Source of the DNA: Kribbella rubisoli
GTDB lineage: Bacteria; Actinomycetota; Actinomycetes; Propionibacteriales; Kribbellaceae
Length of the DNA stretch: 64,000 nucleotides
Direction of reading: 5' to 3'
NCBI RefSeq assembly: GCF_004217145.1
Contig: NZ_SHKR01000014.1
Coordinates: 558,001 to 622,000, forward strand
Shown: in pieces, positions 1 through 9,067 of the stretch
Layout of the letters: each line of letters opens with the position of its first letter
Position numbering within the stretch: the first letter of the stretch is position 1
Notes under the pieces: model-generated
Told to the model about the DNA's origin: nothing
Seen by the model: only the letters and a program-made list of their open reading frames with translations
Databases searched by the model: none
Made by a program: the position numbers and the translations under genes

Positions 1-375
1 GGCCGAAACGTGCAACCGCGCGTTGTCCGGGATGGCGTCGTACGGCGCGAGGACGACCGGGAGGTCGAGGTTGTAGAGCTCGGCGGCGACGAGGGCGCCG
101 AGCGGGATGATCGGGTCGGGGCGGGTCAGGATGATCGCGGCGGGTGCGGTGCGGGCGCGGATCTGTTCGGCCAGGACGCTGCTGGCTGAGCTGGAGCCGC
201 GGCCGGACTCCATCATCAGGATGCGACCGGTGAGAACGGCGCCGCACTGCGGGTGATGCGCGTCGACGATGCGACCGTGTTCGTCGGTCCCGCCCCAGAA
301 CGAGAGCGGCGCGGTGAGGCGGATCGGCTCGCCGGTCGCGGTGCCGGGGTGGAGAGTGCGGCCTCGGATGATCAC
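1..375 (-). CDS. Aconitase X small (swivel) subunit, DUF126, 3' end outside window
   Basis: Reads in frame from a GTG at 373-375 to the window edge (125 codons, C-terminus missing). The GRGSSSASSVLAE stretch in the middle is the signature of the aconitase X swivel domain, which forms the active site together with the large subunit. Its GTG start overlaps the TGA stop of the large subunit (GTGA at 372-375), so the two are translationally coupled. Bacterial aconitase X enzymes characterised so far are cis-3-hydroxy-L-proline dehydratases; the substrate here is inferred from family only, and no proline catabolic genes are visible on this side. Confidence 0.85.
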   Translation of the reverse strand, partial: MIIRGRTLHPGTATGEPIRLTAPLSFWGGTDEHGRIVDAHHPQCGAVLTGRILMMESGRGSSSASSVLAEQIRARTAPAAIILTRPDPIIPLGALVAAELYNLDLPVVLAPYDAIPDNARLHVSA

Positions 376-1586
376 TCGAAGACGACCCGACCGGCACGGG
401 CCGACGCGACGCATTCGGCCAGCGAGCCGAGGACCGCGCTGACGTTGATGTTTCCGGGTGCGTAATGCGCCCACTTGCCGGAGTTCGTCATCACGTTCTT
501 CCAGTCGGGCGAGAGGATCGCGGTGACGTACGTGCAGGTGTCGACGACCACGGTCACGCCGGCGTTCTCCAACACGTCCAGCTCGGCGCCCTTGAGCCGC
601 TCCCGCGTGTGGCGGTTGGTCGACAGGTAGAACGGCACCTTCAGCGGCGGCCCGTCTTTCAGCAACTCCGCGAGCCGCAGACATTCGGCGTACGACGCGT
701 GCGGCGTACCGACGCTCACCGCATCGAGCTCACCGGTCGTCGACAACTCGCGCCTGACGCGGAGCAGGGTGTCGAGATCGACCTCGCGCACCGGAAGCTC
801 AGCGAACTCGCGCGGCGCCTCCGGCGTAATGCCGACCGCATGGAACAACGCAACTCCCCCAGCCGACGCGGCCGCCGCGCCCAGCGCCTTCAGATCATCC
901 TCGGTCACCTCTGCTGGAATCCCTACCAGCACAGGGATTCCAGCACCTACCACCGACCCGATGTGGTGCCCGAGCAACGGATACGCCAGCTCCGAATGCA
1001 GGAAGTCTCCCAACGCCCGGCAGTCGAATACCACGGTCCCCTGCCGCGCCTCGGACGTCTGCAATCCGGCGTACGGCGCTCGTCCGGTGATCGCCGCGCA
1101 GACGTCGAGGAAGTCGCCGTACCGATCCGTGCGCGCGCCGAGGACCGAGTTCGCGAACACGATCGCGTTCGACTCCGCCCACGCGATGTGCTCCCCGAGC
1201 CCGGGCCGGTTCGGGAGCTGGTACGGCGCGCACGTGAACGTCGGCGTACATCCGAGGTCGACGTACGCCGCCATCAGCTCCCGCCCCGCGGCCGCCAGCT
1301 CCTGATCGCGGACGAGGGCCGGGTGGATGAGGTCCATCGAGCCGACGTTCAGCGTCGTCGGGACGCGTACCCGAGCGCCCAGGTCGACCAGGCGGTGGGC
1401 GAAGTCCAGACTGACCTGGCCGTGGTACAGGCACGAGTCGACGTGCGCTGACGTGATCTCGACCAGCCGCGGCGCGTCCGAGATCCGCGCCTGACCGACG
1501 ATCACGCGCATCGCGAGCGCGACGCCGTCCCCGTCCCGACCGCCGAGCATTGCCTCTTCCTCGGCGGTCAGGTGAAGGGTCTGCAT
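372..1586 (-). CDS. Aconitase X catalytic (large) subunit, DUF521
   Basis: 404 aa, the usual length of the stand-alone large subunit. Recognised from the family pattern: an N-terminal LTAEEEAMLGG segment, a TSAHVDSCLYHG block (about residues 46-57), a CTPTFTCAPYQL block with the conserved cysteines, and an ESNAIVFANSVLGARTDRYG block. It is a lyase of the aconitase superfamily, predicted to dehydrate a hydroxyproline-type or related substrate. It lies between an S41 peptidase gene (3-nt gap upstream) and the small subunit (GTGA overlap), so the three form one transcription unit. A peptidase-plus-hydroxyproline-lyase operon would suit use of peptide-derived hydroxyproline, but that is inference. 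Confidence 0.85.
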   Translation of the reverse strand: MQTLHLTAEEEAMLGGRDGDGVALAMRVIVGQARISDAPRLVEITSAHVDSCLYHGQVSLDFAHRLVDLGARVRVPTTLNVGSMDLIHPALVRDQELAAAGRELMAAYVDLGCTPTFTCAPYQLPNRPGLGEHIAWAESNAIVFANSVLGARTDRYGDFLDVCAAITGRAPYAGLQTSEARQGTVVFDCRALGDFLHSELAYPLLGHHIGSVVGAGIPVLVGIPAEVTEDDLKALGAAAASAGGVALFHAVGITPEAPREFAELPVREVDLDTLLRVRRELSTTGELDAVSVGTPHASYAECLRLAELLKDGPPLKVPFYLSTNRHTRERLKGAELDVLENAGVTVVVDTCTYVTAILSPDWKNVMTNSGKWAHYAPGNINVSAVLGSLAECVASARAGRVVFE

Positions 1587-1589
1587 ACC

Positions 1590-3584
1590 TCAGACGGTAA
1601 CCCGACGGCTCGCGACCAGGTTCCCCGACGTGTATCCGTCCGCCCGCAGCAGCGCGCCCGGATTCACCTCGAGGATGTCGATGCTCAGCGGCCCGGTCAG
1701 ATCCTCGGAGCTGATCGGGCGCTCGTCGAGATAGACGTCGACCCGATCGATGCTCTGGGCATCTATCGCGACCGTGAGCGTCGTGCCGCTGAGCGACGTC
1801 TTCAGGTCGAGCCTGCGAACCGGTAGCGCGGCGAGCAGCGCACCGGCCCTGTTCAGCAGGTCCACATTGCCGTCGAGCAGGTCGGCCTTGGTCATCCGGT
1901 GCGTCTCGTGCGGTTTCACGCCGAGGTCCTCGACCGGCGTACCGGCGAGCTTGCCTACGCGCAGGGTGCGGCGGATTGCGACCCGCAGGTTCGCGCCGTT
2001 CGGCAAGGCGATGTACGGCGACGTCTCGTCGGGCGGAGGTGGCTCGTTGAGCAGGGATGCGAGCAGGCCGTGGGTCCAGACGTTCGCGCCGCCCGCACCG
2101 GTGTTGTCGTCGACGCCGAGGATGGTGCCGATCTCGTGGTCGGCGAACCCGGCCGTGAAGATGTCGGTGGCCGAGTAGACCCGTGCGTCGGTGATCAGCA
2201 CGACCGGCCCGTGGTACGTCTGCCCGACGTCGTTCGCGCCGTCCTCGGGCGTGATCGGCTTCGCCGCGGAGTACTGCGCACCGGTCTCGATCGCCAGGTC
2301 GAGCGAGTCGAACCACGGACCGAGATCGATCCCGGCCGGGTTGTCCTTGTGCCGCCGGCAGATCTTCAGGTTGAGCGGCGTACTGATGAACTGCACCGGC
2401 TCCGGCGAGATCCGCCGCGGCGTCATCGTCTGGAGGGTGAACTCGCTGGCGTAGATGTGTCCGCCGCCGTTGTCGCGTACGTCGACGATCAGGCCGTTCT
2501 GCGGCAGGATCGCGGCCAGCCGGACGAACTCGTCCCGGAACGCGACCGGGTCCTGCACGCTGAACGTGAAGATCCGCAGATGCCCGAAGTTGCCGGACGA
2601 CGTGACGACCTCGCGGGCGCGGAACACGCCCGGCATTGTGGTCGGCAGGTCGGCGCCGGCGACAGCGGCCGGTGCGGCGAGCTCGGCGGAACTCTGACCG
2701 CGTTCGAGCTCGACGACGTCGCGCACGTACAAGGCCTTCTTCGCGCGGGACTTCTCGTCGGAGTCGAGGTCGAGGCCCATCAACGCCGACGCCTCGCTGA
2801 CTGCGTCGAGGTCGGTCATCGGCGGGAGGTTGGTGGCGACCTTCCATTGCTCGCGGAGTTCCTGGTTCGAGCCGTCCAGACCGACGTACGTCAGCGTCAC
2901 CCAGTCCTCGTCGGGCGGGGATTGGATCACGAGCGGCCGGAGCGTGAGCGATTCGAGGCCGCGGGCGAGGTTCGCGGCGTCGTTGCTGCCCGCGAACACC
3001 GCACCGTTGAGGGCGACCGCGCGGGCGATCGGCGTACCGTTCCAGTGCGTCACCTCGGCGCCCGGACCGAACTGCGGCGCCTGGTAGCCGGTGATCGTGC
3101 GGGTGATGAGGTAGTGCTCGTTGCCTCCTATGTCTTCAGGGTCGTAGCACTTCTCGATCATGAACGGCAGGAACGCGATCTTCCCGGCGAACGGCACCGG
3201 CAGCAGGTAGTTCGTGTGCAGGTCGCGGACCGAGTGGAAGATGCTCGACATCTCGCGGTGGAACATCCACTCTTCCTGCATCGTGTCGTCCGTCTGGCGC
3301 TCCATCCGGGCGCGCAACACGCGTAGGCGCTGCAGCGGGTTGACCGCGTGCATCGCGACCTTGAGCGGCAGGTGCACGTAGTTCTCACCGAGCAGCAGGA
3401 GCGCTTGATCCACCAGCAGTCTGCGCTGATCGAGCGTCAGCGTTCCCGCGGAGTCGAGGAAGTCGGGCAGCGGGACGGCCGCTGCTTCCTTGACGGCTGC
3501 CGTGGTCCGCCGTCTGGCGGCGGCCTTCTTCGCAGCGGCTGCGGTCTTCTTCCCCGTGCGTGTCATCGTGCGTGGTTGAGACAT
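1590..3584 (-). CDS. S41 family (tail-specific) peptidase
   Basis: 664 aa from the ATG at 3584, which has a GGGGGAAAG ribosome site; the open frame extends further upstream but without a site. The first 45 residues are rich in Lys, Ala and Arg with no clear signal peptide. A PDZ-like middle part (about 200-260) precedes the S41 core: LIVDVRDNGGGHI (about 415) and the nucleophile region DARVYSATDIF, where Ser follows Tyr as in the family. The C-terminal 100 residues look like a separate beta domain. No secretion signal is obvious, so a cytoplasmic role is possible. First gene of the operon with the aconitase X pair. Confidence 0.75.
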   Translation of the reverse strand: MSQPRTMTRTGKKTAAAAKKAAARRRTTAAVKEAAAVPLPDFLDSAGTLTLDQRRLLVDQALLLLGENYVHLPLKVAMHAVNPLQRLRVLRARMERQTDDTMQEEWMFHREMSSIFHSVRDLHTNYLLPVPFAGKIAFLPFMIEKCYDPEDIGGNEHYLITRTITGYQAPQFGPGAEVTHWNGTPIARAVALNGAVFAGSNDAANLARGLESLTLRPLVIQSPPDEDWVTLTYVGLDGSNQELREQWKVATNLPPMTDLDAVSEASALMGLDLDSDEKSRAKKALYVRDVVELERGQSSAELAAPAAVAGADLPTTMPGVFRAREVVTSSGNFGHLRIFTFSVQDPVAFRDEFVRLAAILPQNGLIVDVRDNGGGHIYASEFTLQTMTPRRISPEPVQFISTPLNLKICRRHKDNPAGIDLGPWFDSLDLAIETGAQYSAAKPITPEDGANDVGQTYHGPVVLITDARVYSATDIFTAGFADHEIGTILGVDDNTGAGGANVWTHGLLASLLNEPPPPDETSPYIALPNGANLRVAIRRTLRVGKLAGTPVEDLGVKPHETHRMTKADLLDGNVDLLNRAGALLAALPVRRLDLKTSLSGTTLTVAIDAQSIDRVDVYLDERPISSEDLTGPLSIDILEVNPGALLRADGYTSGNLVASRRVTV

Positions 3585-3694
3585 CTTTCCCCCAAAGCAA
3601 AACGGCCCCTCCCCCCGCGATCTCTCAACGGTCGTTCGCACACCAGACGATGTCAACGGCGGGCGGTTGACCACCTGCCTGTCAGGATGTGCGG

Positions 3695-4399
3695 GTGAGT
3701 GAGTTCTGGAACAGCATCACGTCGGTCCAGCCCGAGCCGTCTCTGAAGTTGGTGATCGGGACCGGTGTGGTCGCACTGCTGCTGATCGCCTGGCGACCGT
3801 TGTGGCGGCACACGCGGCAGGTCGTGACGATCGCCCACGAAGGCGCGCACGGTCTGATCGCCTTGCTGGTCGGACGGAAGCTGTCCGGGATCAGACTGCA
3901 CTCGGACACGTCCGGCGTTACGGTGTCGCGCGGCAAGCCGACCGGCGCGGGCATGATCGCAGTACTACTCGCCGGCTACCCCGGTCCTGCGCTCTTTGGG
4001 TTGGCTGCAGCGTTCGTGCTGAGTCGTGGGTACGCCGTGGCGCTGCTGTGGGGGCTGTTGCTCGCGCTGGTGATTCTGCTGCTGCAGATCCGCAATCTCT
4101 TCGGACTGTGGTCTGTGCTGGTGTTCGGCGCTGTGGTGTTCGGAGTGTCGTGGTGGGGGTCTGCCGAGGTACAGACCGCTTTTGCTCACCTGCTCACGTG
4201 GTTCCTGCTGTTGGCTGCGCCGCGAGCGGTCATGGAGCTGCAGCGGTCACGGCGTGGCGGGCAGGGGCGTAGCTCGGACGCTGATCAGTTGCGGCGGCTG
4301 ACTGGTGTGCCGGCGTTGCTGTGGGTCGGAGTGTTCGGCCTGGTGACGCTGTTCTGTTTGGCTGTCGGTTTCCTGTGGTCCGGCGTACTACCGAGCTAG
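3695..4399 (+). CDS. M50B-like membrane metallopeptidase
   Basis: 234 aa from GTG 3695, chosen because AGGA lies 8 nt upstream; GTG 3689 is two codons earlier in the same frame. It contains the zinc motif HEGAH (about residue 50) directly after a first membrane segment, then about five further hydrophobic helices (GPALFGLAAAFVLS, ALLWGLLLALVILLL, LFGLWSVLVFGAVVF and others). The arrangement matches the actinobacterial M50B peptidase-like family; a substrate cannot be told. The stop overlaps that of the DUF5995 gene on the other strand by 4 nt. Confidence 0.75.
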   Translation: MSEFWNSITSVQPEPSLKLVIGTGVVALLLIAWRPLWRHTRQVVTIAHEGAHGLIALLVGRKLSGIRLHSDTSGVTVSRGKPTGAGMIAVLLAGYPGPALFGLAAAFVLSRGYAVALLWGLLLALVILLLQIRNLFGLWSVLVFGAVVFGVSWWGSAEVQTAFAHLLTWFLLLAAPRAVMELQRSRRGGQGRSSDADQLRRLTGVPALLWVGVFGLVTLFCLAVGFLWSGVLPS

Positions 4400-5166
4400 A
4401 CCGGTGGCAGCGTGACGCCGAAGCCGGTCACGGCCAGCCGCAGCAACACCTGGCCCGGCCTTAGGAGGTCGGCGACCTTGGCGGCGCTCAGGACCTCCAG
4501 CTCGGCCAGTCGCTTGTCGTAGGTGCCTCCGACGCGCGCTCGCTGCAGCTCGAACGTGTTGTGCCAGACCTTCTGGCGCGACTCACGCAGGAAGCGCTGT
4601 GAGGCCAGCCGGTTGAGCGGGGTGAGCACGTGGTCCAGCAAACTGCGCGCTCCAGTCGCCGCCAGCTCGCCGTCCTCGGCCGCGACCCGCTGCGACAGCA
4701 CTCCGTCGATCCGCTCGTGATCACGCCGCCGCCGATCCATCAACGCCGGCTCCAAGAAGTCCTCATCACTGATCACCTCCAGCAGAGCCTGCGGCAGGTC
4801 GTAGTTCACATGCGCATTGATCCCCAACAACACATGCCCCAACGCCGGCAAGTCCCTCGAAGCCTCGAACGCCAACCGCCAAGGCCGAGCCGGCCCCCCA
4901 CCCCACGACGACCGGCCTTCCTCCCCCACCCGCGCCGCGATGTCTGCATCGTGGGCTTGTAGGTACAACTCGGCGAACTTCACGTCCCAGACCTCGACCC
5001 ACGCCGGGTCCTCGAAGCGGGCGTCGTCGATCGCCTTCCCCACTGCCTGCGTCGTGCGCTGGTAGGTGCTGAGGAAGAACCGCCGGTGCGCGAGCTCTTC
5101 CGGCAGGTCGTCGAGGCGCTGCTGCATGCGCGCCACCACATCCGCGATCGGACTACCATCGTTCAT
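4396..5166 (-). CDS. DUF5995 family protein
   Basis: 256 aa. It is recognised by the GINAHVNYDLPQAL block (about 130) and the preceding ALGHVLLG, both typical of DUF5995, a mostly helical actinobacterial family of unknown function. No signal peptide or membrane segment. It is divergently transcribed from the 195-aa gene at 5191 with only 24 nt between the two starts, so the two probably share a regulatory region. Confidence 0.75.
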   Translation of the reverse strand: MNDGSPIADVVARMQQRLDDLPEELAHRRFFLSTYQRTTQAVGKAIDDARFEDPAWVEVWDVKFAELYLQAHDADIAARVGEEGRSSWGGGPARPWRLAFEASRDLPALGHVLLGINAHVNYDLPQALLEVISDEDFLEPALMDRRRRDHERIDGVLSQRVAAEDGELAATGARSLLDHVLTPLNRLASQRFLRESRQKVWHNTFELQRARVGGTYDKRLAELEVLSAAKVADLLRPGQVLLRLAVTGFGVTLPPV

Positions 5167-5190
5167 CGGATCTCCTCAGGGGGAGGGATC

Positions 5191-5778
5191 ATGCGTATCA
5201 GAACAGGTCCACTGTCCTTCGACCCGGTGGTCGTCGGCAACCGCGAGACGGACGCTTGGACCGCCTACTACCGGCATGAGTGGCGCGAGTTCCTCGTCGC
5301 CGCGGTCGGCATGGTCAGCGCCGGCTTCGGCATGGCACCGCACCGGACACTCAGCGGAGCCTGGTACGTACTCCGTGCCAACCAGGTCTGGGCGCCGTAC
5401 CCCGACAACCAGCCGGATGCGGCGCGCGCGTACATGCGCCGCTTCTACGAGCTCGTCGCCGCCTCGAGCGGACTGCTCTTCGACCCGGCCCGCGCCGCCG
5501 CGTTCGAGGTCGAGTGGTGGCGCATCCACCGCGAGCACCAGCACTCGCCGGATGTCACCAAGGAGCAGCTCGAGACTGCACTGATCGACCTCTACTCCTA
5601 CGTGTACGACGCGGACCGCGACGCAGTACGCCGGGCAGCGCGCAAACGGGTCGAGGCGATGGACCTGTCGGACCGCTGGGTCCGAGCCGGATGCGATCGC
5701 GCCGACCCGCTGCTGGCGGAGGAGCGGCGTGCGCTGGTTGCGTCGTACGCCGCTCTCCGCGTTGCCCTCGGGTCTTAG
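5191..5778 (+). CDS. Conserved hypothetical protein
   Basis: 195 aa from ATG 5191 behind a strong GGGAGGG site; earlier in-frame codons lie in the neighbouring promoter. The sequence is mostly helical, rich in Trp, Tyr, Arg and Asp (for example WTAYYRHEWREFLVAAVGMV near residue 22), with no membrane segment, signal peptide or recognised catalytic motif. I do not recognise a named family. It is divergent from the DUF5995 gene, and its stop overlaps the phosphoesterase stop by 4 nt (convergent). Confidence 0.6.
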   Translation: MRIRTGPLSFDPVVVGNRETDAWTAYYRHEWREFLVAAVGMVSAGFGMAPHRTLSGAWYVLRANQVWAPYPDNQPDAARAYMRRFYELVAASSGLLFDPARAAAFEVEWWRIHREHQHSPDVTKEQLETALIDLYSYVYDADRDAVRRAARKRVEAMDLSDRWVRAGCDRADPLLAEERRALVASYAALRVALGS

Positions 5779-7292
5779 TGCTTCACCGGCTGACCCGAGA
5801 CCGGGTCCAGATAGAGCGCCTTCGCCTTGTGGTGGAAGTCGAACAGGTTGTCGAGTGAGCCCGCCTTCTCGTCGAACGAGTAGTTGCCGATCGGACCGGT
5901 CTTCCAGTTGTCCTCGACGAACTTCAGGATCGAGGTCTGGTCCGTGACGCTGTGGTCGACGAAATTCTGCCTCGCGTACGGCGAGACCACGAGCAGCGGG
6001 AGCCGGGGGCCGTACCCGCACCGGTCCAGATATCCACCGGCGATCCTGGCCGGGTTCGTGCCGCAGTTCGCACCGGTCAGCGCGTCGTGCGCCGGGTCGT
6101 CGGACTGGTTCACCACCGGACCGACCTGGTGGTCGTACCACCCGTCGCTGTCGTCGTAGGCGATGACGACGGCCGTGCTCTTCCAGTCCTTCGACTTCTG
6201 CAACCGGTTGATCGTGTCGACCACGAAGTGCTGCTCGTCCAGCGGAGTCGAGTAGCCCGCGTGCCCGTCTTGGTACGCAGCCGCCTTCAGGTAGCTCACA
6301 GCTGGCGTGCTGCCGTTGTTCACGGCCGCCCAGAAATCCTTCAGGTCGTACTGATGATTTGCCGGTCCGTTGTGACCGATCTCGTCGACGGACGCCGGCG
6401 GCGTGTGCTGCAGGTTCTGGGTGCTCTTGTAGTACTGGAACGGCTCGTGGTGCGGGATGTAGTCGGCGCTGCTGACCCCGCCGAGGTCCGTGTGCGTCGC
6501 CGTACAGTCGGCGAATCCGCCCTCGAACCATCCCCAGCTGATGTTCTTGGCGTTCAGGAGGTCTCCGACGTTCTTGTTCTTCGAGTCGGTGACCGTCGAG
6601 CTGTCGCGGGTGTTGCACTTGTCGCCGGCCGGCTGCGGATCGCCGATCATGGTTCCGGTGGCGGCCGGCACGGCGTCGCCGTCGGCGCTGAACCCGTGGG
6701 TCTGTCCCGAGACCAGGTTGATGGCGCCCACCGACGACGGACCGTACGTCGTGCCGTAGGAGTTGTCGCTCATCGCGAAGTGCTGGGCGTAGTTCCACAG
6801 ACCGGTGACGGTATTGCCGTCGTAGTAGCCCATCACCAGGCCTTTTCCGTGCCCGTAGTCCGCGCAGGTGCCGGCGCCGCGACCGACGGTCTCGACGACC
6901 TTGTCCATCAGACCCGCGTCGACCGCCATCTGCTCGTCGGTGTAGTTGTGGTCCTGGTCGCAGGTCTGCGCCTGGTTCCGGCCGAGCCGGAACGGCTGAG
7001 CCGAATTCGGGTTGTTCGGCGCCGCGAGTGGGGTGTTGAGGCCGTTCACACTTGGCGTCCCCGGGGCCGCGGTGAACGCCGGTTCGCCGGCCGGATCGGC
7101 GGCCCGCGGATACGTCGCGAAGTAGTGGTCGAACGCGACGTTCTCCTGGAAGATCACTACCAGATGCTTGACCGGGGTGGTCGTCGGCGCACCCTGATCG
7201 TGGCCTAGGGCAACGGCTGGGACGGCGACGGCGGCGACCAGAGCGGCGCCGAGGCCGGCGGCCAGGGGAAGCCTGCGATTGTGGCGGATCAT
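5775..7292 (-). CDS. Secreted phosphoesterase (phospholipase C / acid phosphatase family)
   Basis: 505 aa from the ATG at 7292 (GGAGAG upstream). A Sec-type signal peptide (MIRHNRRLPLAAGLGAALVA followed by an Ala-rich cleavage region) precedes the phosphoesterase domain. Metal-site blocks typical of the PF04185 family are visible: IFQENVAFDHYFATYP (near residue 50), SSVGAINLVSGQTHG, and AYDDSDGWYDHQVGP (about 370). The enzyme should hydrolyse phosphate mono- or diesters (phospholipids or sugar phosphates) outside the cell. It stands alone; phosphate regulation is plausible but I see no clear Pho box. Confidence 0.85.
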   Translation of the reverse strand: MIRHNRRLPLAAGLGAALVAAVAVPAVALGHDQGAPTTTPVKHLVVIFQENVAFDHYFATYPRAADPAGEPAFTAAPGTPSVNGLNTPLAAPNNPNSAQPFRLGRNQAQTCDQDHNYTDEQMAVDAGLMDKVVETVGRGAGTCADYGHGKGLVMGYYDGNTVTGLWNYAQHFAMSDNSYGTTYGPSSVGAINLVSGQTHGFSADGDAVPAATGTMIGDPQPAGDKCNTRDSSTVTDSKNKNVGDLLNAKNISWGWFEGGFADCTATHTDLGGVSSADYIPHHEPFQYYKSTQNLQHTPPASVDEIGHNGPANHQYDLKDFWAAVNNGSTPAVSYLKAAAYQDGHAGYSTPLDEQHFVVDTINRLQKSKDWKSTAVVIAYDDSDGWYDHQVGPVVNQSDDPAHDALTGANCGTNPARIAGGYLDRCGYGPRLPLLVVSPYARQNFVDHSVTDQTSILKFVEDNWKTGPIGNYSFDEKAGSLDNLFDFHHKAKALYLDPVSGQPVKH

Positions 7293-7458
7293 CACTGCTG
7301 ACTCTCCTTCGGGCTGTGCGGACCGGGAGCCACCGGGCGTGATGGCTCGTCGGCCCACACAGCCTCCCGCAAACCGCGGCGCGCCGGAACCATCGCGGAC
7401 GAACACGCGGAATCTGGGGGCATTTCCGCTGAGATTTCTCAGCTACCTGAGACTGCTC

Positions 7459-8490
7459 TCAGGAACGCCCGCCGGTGATCGGCCGGCCCCGCTGCGCCAC
7501 GCCAGGACCGCCGTACGGGTAGTCCGCCGCGCCCGGATCACTCGCCTCGTCCAGCTTCGCGGTCTCCTCCGCGGTGAGGTGTAGATCCGCCGCTGCGAGG
7601 TTGTCGTCGAGCTGCTCGAGCGTGCGGGCGCCGAGGATCACCGACGTGATCATCGGCCGGTCGACCAGCCAGGCGAGCGCGACCTGCGCCATCGAGATCC
7701 CGCGAGCCTCGGCGATCTCCCGGACCGCGTCGACCACGTCACGGACCCGCTGGTTGCGGCTGCGCCGGTACCAGGACTCGACGCCGCGGTCCGGGTTCTC
7801 ACCCAGCCGAGTCGCACCGGTCGGCTCCTCGTCGAACGAGTACTTCCCGGTCAGCCAGCCGCCGCCGAGCGGCGACCACGGCAGCAGACCCAGCCCGTTC
7901 TCCTGCGCGGCCGGCACGATCTCCCACTCGATCTCACGCACGAGCAGGTTGTACTGCGGCTGCAGCGTCACGAGCTTCGACCAGCCGCGGTACCCGATCA
8001 GGTCGCACGCCTTCTGCAGCTGCCACCCGGTGAAGTTCGACAGCCCGCCGTACGCGATCTTGCCGGCCCGTACGGCGTCCTCGAGGAAGCTCAGCGTCTC
8101 CTCGAGCGGCGTGACCGGGTCCCACGCGTGCAGCTGGTACAGGTCGATGTGCTCGACGCCAAGCCGGTCGAGCGACGCATCCAGCGCCTTCCGCAGATGG
8201 ATACGCGACGTGCCGACGTCGTTCGGCCCGTCACCGGTCGGGAACCGGCCCTTGGTGGCCAGTACGACGTTGTCGCGGGCGGAGCTCTTCGCCAGCCAGC
8301 GTCCGACGATCTGCTCGGACACACCGCCGGTGTACACGTCCGCGGTGTCGATGAAATTCCCGCCGGCCTCGGTGTATCGATCCAGCTGTACGTGCGCACC
8401 GGCCTCGTCGGTCTCGTTGCCGAACGTCATGGTGCCGAGCGTGTAGGTCGAGACCACGGCGCCGCTCGTGCCCAGCGTGCGATATTCCAC
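7459..8490 (-). CDS. Aldo/keto reductase
   Basis: 343 aa, normal length. The catalytic tetrad of the family can be placed: Asp in FIDTADVY (about 50), the Tyr five residues later, Lys in LATKG (about 80) and His in YQLHAWDP (about 121). The C-terminal SVILGARTLEQLDDNL block binds NADPH. It is a cytoplasmic NADPH-dependent carbonyl reductase of the YajO/PdxI-like type; substrate unknown. Divergent from the DinB-family gene at 8542. Confidence 0.88.
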   Translation of the reverse strand: MEYRTLGTSGAVVSTYTLGTMTFGNETDEAGAHVQLDRYTEAGGNFIDTADVYTGGVSEQIVGRWLAKSSARDNVVLATKGRFPTGDGPNDVGTSRIHLRKALDASLDRLGVEHIDLYQLHAWDPVTPLEETLSFLEDAVRAGKIAYGGLSNFTGWQLQKACDLIGYRGWSKLVTLQPQYNLLVREIEWEIVPAAQENGLGLLPWSPLGGGWLTGKYSFDEEPTGATRLGENPDRGVESWYRRSRNQRVRDVVDAVREIAEARGISMAQVALAWLVDRPMITSVILGARTLEQLDDNLAAADLHLTAEETAKLDEASDPGAADYPYGGPGVAQRGRPITGGRS

Positions 8491-8541
8491 GATTGCTCCC
8501 TCTTCTCAGAACTGTCCCAGTCGAAGACTACGGTGGCCGGT

Positions 8542-9042
8542 ATGAAGACAAGTGAACTGCTGCTGGACGCACACAGCCGGGTTCAGGAGGTCCTGCACGA
8601 TGTCGTGACAGGGCTCGACGACAAGACACTCGCGGCGCGGCCGGGTGACTCGGCCAACTCGATCGCCTGGCTCGTCTGGCACCTGACCCGGGTCCAGGAC
8701 GACCACCTCGCGGGCGCGGGTGGATATGACCAGGTGTACACGGCGGATGGCTGGCACGAGCGGCTCGGTCTGCCGTTGCCCGCAGCCGACACCGGATACG
8801 CACACACGTCCGACCAGGTGGCGCTGGTTCAACTGTCAGCGGATCAGCTGCTCGGGTACTACGACGCCGTGCACGCGCGCACTGTGCAGTTCCTCGCGAC
8901 GGTGACCGACGAAGGTCTGGACCGGATCGTCGACAAGCGGTGGAACCCGCCGGTCTCGCTCGGGGTGCGACTCGTCAGCGTCATCGACGACTGCGCGCAG
9001 CACGCGGGCCAGGCGGCGTACGTGAAAGGGCTCCTCAGCTAA
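8542..9042 (+). CDS. DinB/DUF664 family protein, probable thiol-dependent transferase
   Basis: 166 aa from the ATG at 8542. It has the four-helix DinB layout: HSRVQEVLHDVVTGL start, SIAWLVWHLTRVQDDH (metal-binding His about 49 and 54 region) and the C-terminal DDCAQHAGQAAYVKG block with the third His. Actinobacterial members are often mycothiol-dependent transferases; that activity is a family inference. The gene ends inside a short tandem repeat shared with the convergent lipoprotein gene. Confidence 0.75.
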   Translation: MKTSELLLDAHSRVQEVLHDVVTGLDDKTLAARPGDSANSIAWLVWHLTRVQDDHLAGAGGYDQVYTADGWHERLGLPLPAADTGYAHTSDQVALVQLSADQLLGYYDAVHARTVQFLATVTDEGLDRIVDKRWNPPVSLGVRLVSVIDDCAQHAGQAAYVKGLLS

Positions 9043-9067
9043 GAGGTCAGCTAAGAGGTCAGCTGAG
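9036..9067. repeat. 12-bp tandem repeat at convergent gene ends
   Basis: CAGCTAAGAGGT occurs twice in tandem followed by a partial third copy. The first copy holds the TAA stop of the DinB gene and the second/third junction holds the stop of the convergent lipoprotein gene. Confidence 0.7.

Noticed and set aside
895..2847. Long minus-strand frame of 650 codons
   Set aside because: Arg/Pro/Gly-rich shadow in another frame across the aconitase X and S41 genes; no family-like sequence.
1899..3326. Plus-strand frame of 475 codons
   Set aside because: Antisense shadow of the S41 peptidase gene, typical for GC-rich coding DNA.
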